DNA from: Bordetella parapertussis
GTDB lineage: Bacteria > Pseudomonadota > Gammaproteobacteria > Burkholderiales > SG8-41
Direction of reading: 5' to 3'
DNA: 32,020 nucleotides
Assembly (NCBI GenBank): GCA_945906815.1
Contig: CAMDRT010000049.1
Span: 1 to 32,020 of the forward strand
In this document: one piece after another, positions 15,312-23,850 of the stretch
Numbering within the stretch: position 1 is the first letter of the stretch
Layout: each line of letters starts with the position of its first letter
The notes under the pieces: generated by a model
The model's database searches: none
Told to the model about the DNA's origin: nothing
Seen by the model: only the letters and a program-made list of their open reading frames with translations
Program-made: the position numbers and the translations under genes

Positions 15312-16757
15312 TTACACTTTAACTTGCGCCGGAAACGCATCGCGTAGCGAGCGCGCCGCATCGCTGGATTGCTCCAGCGTCGCGACCACATCCGCCAGCC
15401 GGTCGACCGCGGCGGCAGTTGCACCCAACCCGAATTCGAGACAGCCGCGCACCTTGGCGCGCATCTCGACGTCGCTCATGGGATCCTGCGGGCTGCCCTT
15501 GATGGTATCGCGCTTCAGCTCAATGACTTTGCCGCTTTTCAGGGTGAGTTTCACGCGCGCAGGCTCGAGGGCGGTGGGGGCTATGGCGGGATCGTCAACG
15601 ACCTGGGTGATCGCGGTCAGTGCTGCGATGCCACGGTCGGTGATCGCCGGTTTGCGATAGCTGTGCAAATCCACCTTGCCGTCACTCAGCGCGCGCGCAA
15701 AACTGTAGGCAGCGTTGAATTGCGCATGCACGACCTCGTTGCGCGAAGGATCGTAAGGCGCGCCCACGGTGAGCCAATTCACATTACCCATGCCCACTTC
15801 AATGGCCGCAACATCCGCGGGCCGAATGCCCTTGCTGTGCAGTTCGATGCCGATGCCGATGGGTGTGTGGTTGCAGCGGCAGCAGGGATAGGGCTTGAAG
15901 CTGTACTCCGCTACGCGCCAGTCGGCACCGAGACCAGCGGTGAGCATTTCCGCTTTGACTTCGTTGCGCTCGTACAGCGCGAACAACCCTGCGTTGCCTT
16001 CGAGCGTGGCGCGCGTGCTGGTGAGTCCGTCGGCGGCAAGAAACGCCGCCATCACCGCATTGCGTGCGGCGAAGCCCGGCCCCAGGCGTTTGGACAGCAC
16101 GCCGTCGCGCATGCTTTGCGCCGAACCGCTGGTCTGATGAAACGCCATGCCCAGCGCATGCGCCAACCCGTTGGCGTCGAGCTTGAGCAGCTTGCCCGCG
16201 GCGACACCCGCGGCGATGGTGCCGAAGATCATCGTCGGATGCCAGCCCTTGCCGAGGCTGTTGTAGCAGGCGAGGCCGAGCCGCGCGTGCAGTTCCGCGC
16301 CGATGGCGTAGGCGAGGAGAAAGTCTTTGCCGCTCACTGCTCTACCCTCATAGGCGAGGTCTTCGGCGGTAGCGAGCAAGGCGGGGAGCACCACGCAACT
16401 GGTGTGCACGCGCGCCGGATCATGCTGGTCGTCGAAATCCAGCGCGTGTGCCGCGGCGCCGTTAGCCATGGCGGCGGTGGGCGGCGAGTAGCGGTGTTTG
16501 CCGATGAGGCCGGTGGCGGAGCCGGTTTTTTCCCACCGCGCAAGGCGGGTGTTGAGTGCCTCGATACCCGGTGCATGCGCGGCGCCACCGATCACACCCA
16601 GCGTATCGAGTAGCAGCGCCTTGACGTTGCGCAGCACTGGCGCGGGCAGCGTATCGTAGGTCCACCCGGCGACAGTGGCGCACAGCGCGCGGCTGTAACC
16701 CTCGGGCAGCGGCAGTGTATTAGCCGTGAATAGCGCTTTAACATTCGGACTGTTCAT
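15312..16757 (-). CDS. MmgE/PrpD family protein (2-methylcitrate dehydratase-like)
   Basis: A 481-residue cytoplasmic protein of the MmgE/PrpD family, whose characterised members dehydrate 2-methylcitrate or convert cis-aconitate. The ATG at 16757 has ggag seven bases upstream; the open frame extends 51 codons further but that stretch overlaps the intergenic region and lacks family similarity. Landmarks are KALLLDTLGVIGGA, ALDFDDQHDPARVHTS near residue 110, GKGWHPTMIFGTIAAG, AFHQTSGSAQSMRDG, FKPYPCCRCNHTPIG and a C-terminal domain from about 290. Not every member is a methylcitrate dehydratase, and no prpB or prpC lies nearby, so the substrate is left open. It is divergent from hyuA and co-directional with the MFS gene. 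Confidence 0.9.
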   Translation of the reverse strand: MNSPNVKALFTANTLPLPEGYSRALCATVAGWTYDTLPAPVLRNVKALLLDTLGVIGGAAHAPGIEALNTRLARWEKTGSATGLIGKHRYSPPTAAMANGAAAHALDFDDQHDPARVHTSCVVLPALLATAEDLAYEGRAVSGKDFLLAYAIGAELHARLGLACYNSLGKGWHPTMIFGTIAAGVAAGKLLKLDANGLAHALGMAFHQTSGSAQSMRDGVLSKRLGPGFAARNAVMAAFLAADGLTSTRATLEGNAGLFALYERNEVKAEMLTAGLGADWRVAEYSFKPYPCCRCNHTPIGIGIELHSKGIRPADVAAIEVGMGNVNWLTVGAPYDPSRNEVVHAQFNAAYSFARALSDGKVDLHSYRKPAITDRGIAALTAITQVVDDPAIAPTALEPARVKLTLKSGKVIELKRDTIKGSPQDPMSDVEMRAKVRGCLEFGLGATAAAVDRLADVVATLEQSSDAARSLRDAFPAQVKV

Positions 16758-16894
16758 CACCAGACTCCGGCGGGTTTGAAACGGAACGCTACCATAAACG
16801 ATAACGGCATGTTCGGGGATGCGCGGTGCATGATATTCTTCAACATCAATACATTGGAAGCCGCGGGTACGCCGCAATACGATTCTCTCCGCCG

Positions 16895-17005
16895 CGTCAT
16901 TCCAGCGCAAGCTGGAATTCAGGTCGTTGCGTTATGCCCAGCATCTGCAATGGTGAACCTTCGGCTGCAGTGACGCACTAGATTCCGGCCTGCGCCGGAA
17001 TGACG
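16895..17005. repeat. Dispersed palindromic element (cgtcattcc ... ggaatgacg)
   Basis: A 111-base element bounded by the inverted 9-mers cgtcattcc (16895) and ggaatgacg (ending 17005). Each end carries its own hairpin: ttccagc-gcaa-gctggaa on the left and ttccggc-ctgc-gccggaa on the right. This is the common cgtcattcc...ggaatgacg class of bacterial intergenic repeat. It occupies the gap between the divergent MmgE/PrpD and hyuA genes, so it may influence both promoters or contribute transcript ends. An open frame that would start hyuA inside this element is unlikely to be real. Confidence 0.8.
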
Positions 17006-17044
17006 GTGGTTTGTTTCGGTGTACTCCATGGCGGGCGTTACTTT

Positions 17045-19102
17045 ATGGTCACCCAGCACAGCGTGAGCAAAATCTTCGTAGGCATCGACACCGGCGGCAC
17101 TTTCACCGATCTGGTGGCCGCTGATATCCATGGCGGGCGCTACTGTTATCACAAGGTAGCCACCACCACCGGAGACCCTGCGCGCGGCATCCTCGAGGGC
17201 ATTGCCGAGTTACTCGAGCGCAATGCCATCGCGCGCAAGGATGTCGCTTTTCTGGTGCTGGGCACGACGCTGGCGACCAACGCCGTGCTGGAAGGCAAGT
17301 GGGCGCGTACGGGGTTGATCACCACCGCCGGATTTCGCGACGTGCTGGAACTCGCGCGCCAGCGCCGCCCGCATTATTTTAATCTGGATATTCCCAAACC
17401 GATGCCGCCGGCCACGCGCGATTGCCGGCTGGAAGTGACGGAACGCGTGGCGCCGGATGGTTCCATCGTCACACCCTTGGTGGAAGACGATGTGCGCCGT
17501 GCGGTCGAAACCCTGAAGGCCAAAAACGTGGCCGCGGTAGCGATTTGCTTCATGCACGCCTATGCCAACGCCGATCACGAGCAACGCGCGCACGCACTGG
17601 TGAAATCGCTGTGGCCTGAAGTTTGTCTGTGCACGTCAAACGAAGTGCTGGGCGAGTTCCGCGAATTCGAGCGCTTTTCCACAGCCACCGTCAACGCCAG
17701 CCTGATGCCGGTCATGGATCGCGCCCTGGCACAATTTGAGCAAGGCGTGGCGGCGCTGGGCATACCGCACACGCCGCGCGTGATGCAATCCAACGGCGGC
17801 GCAGTGTCGCCGGACGCGGTGCGCAAGCTGCCGGTGAACACGTTTTTTTCGGGGCCAGCGGGCGGTGTGATCGGCAGCGTGGGCCTGAGCCGTCTGCTGA
17901 AGGCGCCGCACCTGATTACCTTCGACATGGGCGGCACGTCCACCGACGTGTGCCTGATTCGCGACGGCGAGCCCGCCAGGAAAAGCGAACGGCAAATGGG
18001 CGGCTTTCCAGTGCGCACACGCACGCTCGACATCCACACCATCGGCGCCGGCGGCGGCTCCATCGCATGGATAGATGCCGGAGGCCTGCTTAAGGTGGGA
18101 CCGCAAAGCGCGGGCGCGGTGCCGGGACCCGCCGCCTACGGACGCGGTGGCACGCGCGCCACGGTGACCGATGCCAACGTCACGCTCGGACGCCTGAGTC
18201 CGAAATCACTACTCGGCGGGCGCATGGCCATGCACCCGGATAAAGCGCACGCTGCCATTGACGATCTCGCGCAAGCTCTCGGCGTGGATGCGGTGAGGGC
18301 GGCCGCGGGCGTGATCGAAATCATCAACGTCAATATGATGGGTGCGGTGCGCGTGATCTCGGTCGAGCAGGGTGTAGACCCGCGCCACTACACGCTGGTA
18401 GCTTTTGGCGGCGCGGGACCGCTGCACGCGGCGGATGTGGCGCGCAGCATGGGTATAAAGAAAGTGCTGGTGCCGCCGCGCCCCGGCCTGTTGTCGGCGG
18501 TCGGACTGCTGCATGCGGATGTGCGCGGCGACTTCAGTCTGACGCGATTGCTACGCGCTGAACGTGCAAATGTGGATGCCTTTAATGCGGGCTTTGCCGC
18601 TTTACACCAGCGCGGCGCCACATGGTTGTGTGGTGAGGGAGAAAAGAAAGCGAGGTTCGAATTCTTTTTGGATATGCGTTACTTGGGCCAGAACTTTGAA
18701 TTGATCATGCCGCTGGCGCGTGATCGATTGACGGCAGCAAGTCTGCAGCGGCTGGCCGGCGCATTCCATCGCCGCCATAAGGCGTTCTATGGCTACGACA
18801 TGCCGGCACAGCCGGTGGAGATCGTGAACCTGCGGCTGGTGGTCACCGCGGCACGCCAGGCGCCGCCCGCTGCACCCGCTGTAAAAATAGTTCGCCAGCA
18901 AATAGTGACTGAAAAACGCCGGGTGTGGTTCGCAGGGACGGGATTCGTGAAAACGCCGGTGTACCAGCGCGATCAGTTGCCCGCCCGCTGGCGCTGCGCC
19001 GGGCCGGCGATTATCGAGCAAATGGACGCGACCACTGTCGTGCCGCCCCAAGCGAAGTTGCATAACGATGGGTTCGGCTATCTGCATATGCAGTTGTTTT
19101 GA
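17045..19102 (+). CDS. hyuA: Hydantoinase/oxoprolinase A subunit (HyuA family)
   Basis: A 685-residue cytoplasmic ATP-dependent ring-opening enzyme subunit of the ASKHA fold. It starts KIFVGIDTGGTFTDLVA, the N-terminal nucleotide-binding motif (residues about 9-25), then LGTTLATNAVLEGKWAR, the NGGAVSPDAVRKLP and FSGPAGGVIGS loops, TFDMGGTSTDVCLI near residue 295, and AFGGAGPLHAADVA near 455; a C-terminal domain follows from about 510. With HyuB it hydrolyses hydantoins or 5-oxoproline; acetone carboxylase subunits are related, so substrate is uncertain. The ATG at 17045 is preferred to one at 17000 inside a repeat. Only 17 bases separate it from hyuB. Confidence 0.92.
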   Translation: MVTQHSVSKIFVGIDTGGTFTDLVAADIHGGRYCYHKVATTTGDPARGILEGIAELLERNAIARKDVAFLVLGTTLATNAVLEGKWARTGLITTAGFRDVLELARQRRPHYFNLDIPKPMPPATRDCRLEVTERVAPDGSIVTPLVEDDVRRAVETLKAKNVAAVAICFMHAYANADHEQRAHALVKSLWPEVCLCTSNEVLGEFREFERFSTATVNASLMPVMDRALAQFEQGVAALGIPHTPRVMQSNGGAVSPDAVRKLPVNTFFSGPAGGVIGSVGLSRLLKAPHLITFDMGGTSTDVCLIRDGEPARKSERQMGGFPVRTRTLDIHTIGAGGGSIAWIDAGGLLKVGPQSAGAVPGPAAYGRGGTRATVTDANVTLGRLSPKSLLGGRMAMHPDKAHAAIDDLAQALGVDAVRAAAGVIEIINVNMMGAVRVISVEQGVDPRHYTLVAFGGAGPLHAADVARSMGIKKVLVPPRPGLLSAVGLLHADVRGDFSLTRLLRAERANVDAFNAGFAALHQRGATWLCGEGEKKARFEFFLDMRYLGQNFELIMPLARDRLTAASLQRLAGAFHRRHKAFYGYDMPAQPVEIVNLRLVVTAARQAPPAAPAVKIVRQQIVTEKRRVWFAGTGFVKTPVYQRDQLPARWRCAGPAIIEQMDATTVVPPQAKLHNDGFGYLHMQLF

Positions 19103-19119
19103 ATTAAACAAGGTTGGTG

Positions 19120-20790
19120 ATGAAACGCAAAATCGACCCCATTAAGTCCGAAGTCATCGCGCGCTTCCTGCTCGCCACTGCCGAGGAAATGGCCGCAACG
19201 CTGATGCGCACCGCGTTTTCGCCCAACATCAAGGAGCGTGCGGACTGCTCTACCGCGATATTTGATATGGCGGGCGAGGTGATTGCGCTGGCGCAGCGCG
19301 TGCCGATCCATCTGGGGTCGATGGTCGGTGCTGTGGGTGAAATTCTCAAGCGCTTTCCCCTAGGCGAAATCCTGCCCGGCGACATGTTCGTCGCCAACGA
19401 CCCCTATAACGGCGGCGGCACACATCTGCCCGATATCAATGTGATTGCGCCGGTGTTTGCGGGCAAAACAATGATCGCGTTCGTCGCCAACATCGCGCAC
19501 CACGCCGACGTCGGCGGCATGGTGCCGGGCTCCGAAGCCGCGGTGTGCAAGTCGATTTATCAGGAAGGCTTGCGCATTCCGCCGGTGCGCATCCTGCGTG
19601 AAGGCAAAGTCAATCGCGATGTGTTCGACATCATTTTGCTCAATTCGCGCACGCCCGATGAACGTGTCGGCGATTTGCATGCGCAGTTTGCCGCCAACAC
19701 CGTGGGCGCACGCAGCGTGGTGCAATTGTTTGAGCGTTACGGCATTAAGGACACGCAGCAAGCCATCGCCGGCTATCTCGGTTTTACCGAGCGGCGCTTC
19801 CGTGCCGCGATCAAACGCTTGCCGCGCGGGCGCTACCTGGCGGAAGATTATGTCGACGGCAATACTGCCGGTGAAACTTGTGCCATCAAACTGGCACTCA
19901 CCATCGGCAACGGGCGCATGGATTTCGATTTCACCGGCTCGGGCAAACAACTCGACAGCGCGCGCAACATTCCCTATCGCGCGCTGCTCGCCACCGTCTA
20001 CACCGTGGCTAAGGCAATGCTCGATCCCGAAGTGCCGGCCAACGCCGGTTACTATCGCACGCTGCACATCCACGCGCCGCCGGGTAGCGTGGTGGGGCCG
20101 CTGCCGCCGGCGGCGATCGGCTGCCGTTCCATTTCGGCCAGCGTGCTGGGCGACGTGATTGCGCATGCGCTGTCGCAGGCGATGCCCGACCAGGCGTTGG
20201 CGGGCAGCGGGCCGCACCATTTGTTTGTGTTGTCGGGCACCGATCCGCGCAGCGGCATTTATTTTGTCGATTACGAAACGGTGGCCGGCGGCATGGGCGC
20301 GCGCGCCCATCGCGACGGCGTGGATGGCGTGCGTGTGCATGCCTCGGGTTCGTCCAACCTGCCGTCCGAAGCGCTGGAGCACGCCTATCCGTTTCGCGTG
20401 GAACGCTATGCGCTGTGGGATGAATCGTCCGGCCCCGGCCAATACCGCGGCGGTGCGGGCGTGGTGCGCGATTACCGCGTGCTGGCCGACGATATCGTGG
20501 TAAGCCTGTCGTCGGAGCGGCAGCAGGTGGCGGCAAAGGGCATGGCGGGCGGCGGCGCCGGTGCGTGTGGCGCGTTTGTGCTGAATCCGGGCACACCACA
20601 AGAGCAAAAGCTGCCGTCAGCGGCCGCCGATGTGCCCTTGCCACGCGGCAGCGTGCTGCGCATCTGCACACCGGGCGGTGCGGGGTATGGTGAGTCGAAA
20701 CAGCGTACGATTACCGCGGTGGAAAAAGATGTTGTTGAAGATCGGATTTCGGCGGATTATTCATCTCGGATTTATTTGGAAGGATCGTAA
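19120..20790 (+). CDS. hyuB: Hydantoinase B/oxoprolinase family subunit (HyuB)
   Basis: A 556-residue partner of HyuA. Typical signatures are FLLATAEEMAATLMRTAFSP, ERADCSTAIFDMAGEV, the metal-site region VANDPYNGGGTHLPDINV, ANIAHHADVGGMVPGS with paired histidines, SRTPDERVGDLHAQFAAN, and GSGPHH further on. Together A and B form an ATP-dependent cyclic-amide hydrolase or related carboxylase complex. The ATG at 19120 has aagg six bases upstream; a GTG just before it is possible. No hyuC (carbamoylase) is adjacent, so the product of ring opening must be processed by genes elsewhere or by the PLP enzymes downstream. Confidence 0.92.
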   Translation: MKRKIDPIKSEVIARFLLATAEEMAATLMRTAFSPNIKERADCSTAIFDMAGEVIALAQRVPIHLGSMVGAVGEILKRFPLGEILPGDMFVANDPYNGGGTHLPDINVIAPVFAGKTMIAFVANIAHHADVGGMVPGSEAAVCKSIYQEGLRIPPVRILREGKVNRDVFDIILLNSRTPDERVGDLHAQFAANTVGARSVVQLFERYGIKDTQQAIAGYLGFTERRFRAAIKRLPRGRYLAEDYVDGNTAGETCAIKLALTIGNGRMDFDFTGSGKQLDSARNIPYRALLATVYTVAKAMLDPEVPANAGYYRTLHIHAPPGSVVGPLPPAAIGCRSISASVLGDVIAHALSQAMPDQALAGSGPHHLFVLSGTDPRSGIYFVDYETVAGGMGARAHRDGVDGVRVHASGSSNLPSEALEHAYPFRVERYALWDESSGPGQYRGGAGVVRDYRVLADDIVVSLSSERQQVAAKGMAGGGAGACGAFVLNPGTPQEQKLPSAAADVPLPRGSVLRICTPGGAGYGESKQRTITAVEKDVVEDRISADYSSRIYLEGS

Positions 20791-20831
20791 AACAACAGTG
20801 TTTTAGTCAGGTGGATTTTCGGAGTGAAATC

Positions 20832-22025
20832 ATGAATAAACCCAACACCGAATTCGATGTGTTCAGCGCGTTTCGCGCGGGCTTTCCGGCACTCGAAAAA
20901 TGGACCTATATGGATGTCGCCGGGCGTGGCGTGCTGTCACGCGAGACACGCGCGGCACTCGACGCCCATCTCGATGATCGCATGATGAATGGCGGCGACA
21001 AAGACCGTTTCTTCGCGCTGATCGAGCGCGCACGCGGGCGCTTTGCGCAGCTCGTGAACGCACAGCCGGCGGAGATCACCTACACCAAAAATATCTCCGA
21101 AGGCCTCAACATGGTGGCCACCGGCATCCAGTGGAAGGCGGGCGACAACGTCGTGCTGTGCCCGGCGTTGGAGCACCCCAACAATGTCTATCCGTGGCTG
21201 AATCTGCAGCGCTTCGGTGTCGAAGTGCGCAGGGTCAAGCCGCGCGACAACCACATCCCGATTGCTGAAATGATCAGGCATATGGATGCGCGCACGCGCT
21301 GCGCCACCGTGTCCACCGTGACCTTTGCGCCGGGCTTTCGTACTGACATCGACGCGCTGGGCAAAGCCTGCCGTGAACGCGACGTGCTGTTTCTGGTGGA
21401 TGCGGCACAGTCGGTTGGGAAACTGCATACGGATGTGCAGCAATCGAATATCGATGCGTTGTCGGTGTCCACCCAGAAGGGATTGCTGGGACTCTACGGC
21501 ATGGGCTTTCTCTACTTGCGGCGCGCCTGGGCGGACAGGCTACAGCCGGTGTATCTCGCGCGCTTTGGCGTGGACCTGGGTGAGGCGCACGAAGCAGCGA
21601 TGGGGGACGACACTTTCCGTCTGGCCGACGGCGCGCGGCGCTTCGATCTGGGCAATTACAACTTCGCGGCCACGGCAGCGGTGGATGCCTCGATGCAGCA
21701 GTTGCTGGATATCGGCACCCAGCGCATAGAGCGTCATGTGACAGGCCTGTCGCATGCGCTGGTCCAAGGCTACCTCGACATGGGCGTGCCGGTGGCGGGC
21801 GGCAAACCCGGTGCGCATCTCGCAGGCATCGTCACCATAGGCAATATGAGCGCCAACCACTACGGCAGCGATAATGAGCGTTTCAACCAGCTTTACCAAT
21901 ACCTCGGCGATAATCAGGTAAAGCTGTCGATACGCCGCGGCATGTTGCGGTTTTCGCTGCATGCGTATAACAACCTGGATGATGTGAACCGGGTGCTGGA
22001 ATTGAGCCGGAAATCCTTACGCTAA
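20832..22025 (+). CDS. Class V aminotransferase (PLP-dependent)
   Basis: A 397-residue fold-type I PLP enzyme of the aminotransferase class V/cysteine-desulfurase superfamily. VDAAQSVGKL gives the cofactor-binding Asp190 and Gln193, and STQKGLLGLYG supplies the Schiff-base Lys216; LEHPNNVYPW near 114 includes the residue stacking on the ring, and YTKNISEGLNMVA is the phosphate-binding turn. It lacks an obvious mobile catalytic cysteine loop before the C-terminus, so it is more likely an aminotransferase, lyase or epimerase-like enzyme than a sulfur-mobilising desulfurase. The ATG at 20832 with ggag seven bases upstream is chosen over a GTG at 20811. It starts 41 bases after hyuB, so it is probably in the same operon. 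Confidence 0.88.
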   Translation: MNKPNTEFDVFSAFRAGFPALEKWTYMDVAGRGVLSRETRAALDAHLDDRMMNGGDKDRFFALIERARGRFAQLVNAQPAEITYTKNISEGLNMVATGIQWKAGDNVVLCPALEHPNNVYPWLNLQRFGVEVRRVKPRDNHIPIAEMIRHMDARTRCATVSTVTFAPGFRTDIDALGKACRERDVLFLVDAAQSVGKLHTDVQQSNIDALSVSTQKGLLGLYGMGFLYLRRAWADRLQPVYLARFGVDLGEAHEAAMGDDTFRLADGARRFDLGNYNFAATAAVDASMQQLLDIGTQRIERHVTGLSHALVQGYLDMGVPVAGGKPGAHLAGIVTIGNMSANHYGSDNERFNQLYQYLGDNQVKLSIRRGMLRFSLHAYNNLDDVNRVLELSRKSLR

Positions 22026-22372
22026 CCCCTTCACCGCAGAGGCGCCATCCCGCCTTCGGCCCCCTCGCTGCGCTCTCCCCGACCCTTCTCTCGGAGGGGC
22101 TAATCTATGCACACAACGTGTAGCCCGGAAGGAGGTCACGCAAAGCGTGGCCGTATTCCGGGAGAAATTACCGTAACTTCAAAACCATTGACGCAGATTT
22201 CGCAGATTTTCACAGATGGTTTTGCAGTTAATCTGCGTTCATCTGCGAAATCTGTGTCGAAGGTCTTGACGTTTTTGCGCCTAACCCCTTCACCGCAGAG
22301 GCGCAGAGAACCCCCGCAGAGAAAAGCAATTCTCTGCGTAACCTCTGCGTCTTTGCGCCTCTGCGGTGAGCA
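22022..22372. repeat. Intergenic island of four different dispersed repeats
   Basis: The gap between the aminotransferase and the threonine-synthase-like gene holds no gene but four repeat classes. (1) A 24-bp direct repeat beginning ctaaccccttcaccgcagag at 22022 and 22281. (2) A gtagcccggaa...ttccggg hairpin, 22121-22162, with inner cacgc/gcgtg stem. (3) An inverted repeat with 18-base arms at 22190-22207 and 22241-22258, one mismatch, of the gcagatttcgcagat type. (4) A nested cruciform, outer 15-bp arms at 22291-22305 and 22354-22368 (caccgcagaggcgca and complement), inner perfect 9-bp stem cgcagagaa/ttctctgcg at 22315-22338. All resemble dispersed repeat families of environmental bacteria. 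Confidence 0.8.
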
Positions 22373-22393
22373 TTTAAGTATTTGTTTTTATTC

Positions 22394-23548
22394 ATGCATT
22401 ACATAGACCCCGCCACTGGCGCCACCTATCCGCTTGACCGCGCCCGTTGGTGTTCCGACAGCGGCGGTTATCTCAATCTCAGTCCGTCACCGGGATTGAA
22501 GCGCAGCGCTATTCAAACCTCGCGCTACTCGGTATGGCGCTACGCCAAAGCCATAGGGGTTGATGAAAAGCATGCCGTGACTCTGGGCGAGGGCTGGACA
22601 CCGCTCACCTGCGGCGAGTGGCCCGGTGGCCCACACCGCGCACAGGTGATGTTCAAGCTCGAGTTCATGATGCCAACCGGCTCGTTCAAGGATCGCGGCA
22701 TGACGGTGTTGGTGAGTTACCTTAAGAGTCTTGGGATTAACAACGTGCTGGAAGACTCTTCCGGCAATGCAGGCGCGTCTTTGTCGTCGTATGCCGCCGC
22801 GGCGGGCATGCGCTGCCGCATCCTGGTGCCCGAGACCGCGTCGTATCCCAAGATCGCACAGATCGCCGCCGGCGGCGCGGATGTGCTGACCATACGCGGC
22901 ACGCGTCAGGACGTGGCCGATGCCGCGTTGCGCATGAGCCGCGATATTTTTTATGCCAGCCACAACTGGCAGCCGTTCTTTGCCGAAGGCACCAAAACGC
23001 TCGCCTACGAATTGTGGGAGCAATTGGGATACACAGCGCCGGATAACGTGGTCGTGCCGCTGGGCTACGGCAGTAACGTCGCCGGCTGCGAACGCGGCTT
23101 TGGCGAACTGCTGCGCAACGGCGAGATTGCGAAAATGCCGCGTATCTTCGGCGTGCAGGCGGCGAATTGCGCACCCTACTTCAACGCCTGGCAGGCCGGT
23201 GTTGAACATCTGGTGGCGACGGAGGTGACGCCGACCATCGCCGAGGGTATCGCTTCCTCCAGGCCCACGCGTGTGGTGGAAGCGCTGCGTGCGGTGCGCC
23301 ACTCCGGTGGCAGCATTGTGGCCGTTAGCGAGGACGAGATTGTGGCTGCGCTCGGCGTGCTCGCGCGCAAGGGGCTTTATGTCGAGCCGACATCAGCCGC
23401 TGCGGGGGCTGGCTTGACGCAATTGCTGGCCAGCGGCGCGATCAAGCCGCATGAAACGACGGTGCTGGTGCTGACCGGCACTGGACTTAAAGCGTCGGAG
23501 AAAATCGGGCAATTGCTTAAACTGCGGGCGCGTGATGCTGGTGCTTAA
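22394..23548 (+). CDS. Threonine synthase-like PLP enzyme
   Basis: A 384-residue fold-type II PLP enzyme. The TGSFKDRG motif carries the Schiff-base Lys99, DSSGNAGASLSSYAA binds substrate and cofactor, VVPLGYGSNVAGCERG is the phosphate-binding glycine loop, and LTGTGLKA near the end matches the threonine-synthase C-terminal motif. An N-terminal segment like the zinc-ribbon cap of archaeal-type threonine synthases is present but with only one Cys (position 20), so no metal ribbon. Threonine synthase makes threonine from phosphohomoserine; paralogues act on other amino acids (for example diaminopropionate or cysteate synthases). Absence of thrA/thrB nearby and position after hyuAB favour a catabolic paralogue. 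The ATG lies 26 bases beyond the cruciform repeat and has a weak ribosome site. Confidence 0.85.
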   Translation: MHYIDPATGATYPLDRARWCSDSGGYLNLSPSPGLKRSAIQTSRYSVWRYAKAIGVDEKHAVTLGEGWTPLTCGEWPGGPHRAQVMFKLEFMMPTGSFKDRGMTVLVSYLKSLGINNVLEDSSGNAGASLSSYAAAAGMRCRILVPETASYPKIAQIAAGGADVLTIRGTRQDVADAALRMSRDIFYASHNWQPFFAEGTKTLAYELWEQLGYTAPDNVVVPLGYGSNVAGCERGFGELLRNGEIAKMPRIFGVQAANCAPYFNAWQAGVEHLVATEVTPTIAEGIASSRPTRVVEALRAVRHSGGSIVAVSEDEIVAALGVLARKGLYVEPTSAAAGAGLTQLLASGAIKPHETTVLVLTGTGLKASEKIGQLLKLRARDAGA

Positions 23549-23625
23549 TGGGTTGCAAGGTTGCGGCCAGTGTCCACAATGCTAACGATTGAATGACATA
23601 CGTTGTGTCCGCTATAGTCTATTGA

Positions 23626-23810
23626 CTAGTGTAGTGCCTCACTCTATGTGGTTCTTATGCAACGGCACGGCACCAGCGAAACTCCTCCCCCTTCAAGGGG
23701 GAGGCTGGGAGGGGGATGGGGTAATGTCGCGCGAATGCCACCCCATCCCCACCCTAGCCCTCCCCTTGAAGGGGAGGGAATGTCTCGTGAATTGCGAAGC
23801 ACTACACTAG
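23626..23810. repeat. MITE-like nested palindromic element with 12-bp terminal inverted repeats
   Basis: The 12-mer ctagtgtagtgc (23626-23637) is exactly inverted as gcactacactag (23799-23810). Inside, a second inverted repeat of about 40 bases per arm (23683-23722 and 23738-23779) folds ctcccccttcaagggggagg...atggggt against accccatcccc...ccttgaaggggagg; each arm also forms its own cccctt/aagggg hairpin. No coding sequence is present. If the ends are taken as gtgtagtgc/gcactacac, the element is flanked by TA on both sides, but since ctag is itself symmetrical that is not independent evidence of a target duplication. The inner part belongs to the widespread ccctccccttgaagggg repeat class. Confidence 0.7.
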
Positions 23811-23850
23811 AATCGGACATCACTCGCCTTACCTCAGCAAAGGAACCCGC

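Noticed and set aside
15369..16613. 414-codon plus-strand frame opposite the MmgE/PrpD gene
   Set aside because: A mirror shadow of the family-supported gene on the other strand.
19360..20607. 415-codon minus-strand frame inside hyuB
   Set aside because: It is antisense to strong hyuB motifs and has a His/Arg/Ala-rich composition with no recognisable domain.
20811..22025. Cysteine desulfurase (SufS/IscS) identity for the class V aminotransferase
   Set aside because: No mobile Cys loop near the C-terminus and no suf/isc neighbours; a general class V label is safer.
23683..23779. Intrinsic terminator of the threonine-synthase-like gene
   Set aside because: The hairpin is strong but lacks a U-tract and belongs to a common dispersed repeat class; termination is possible but not supported.
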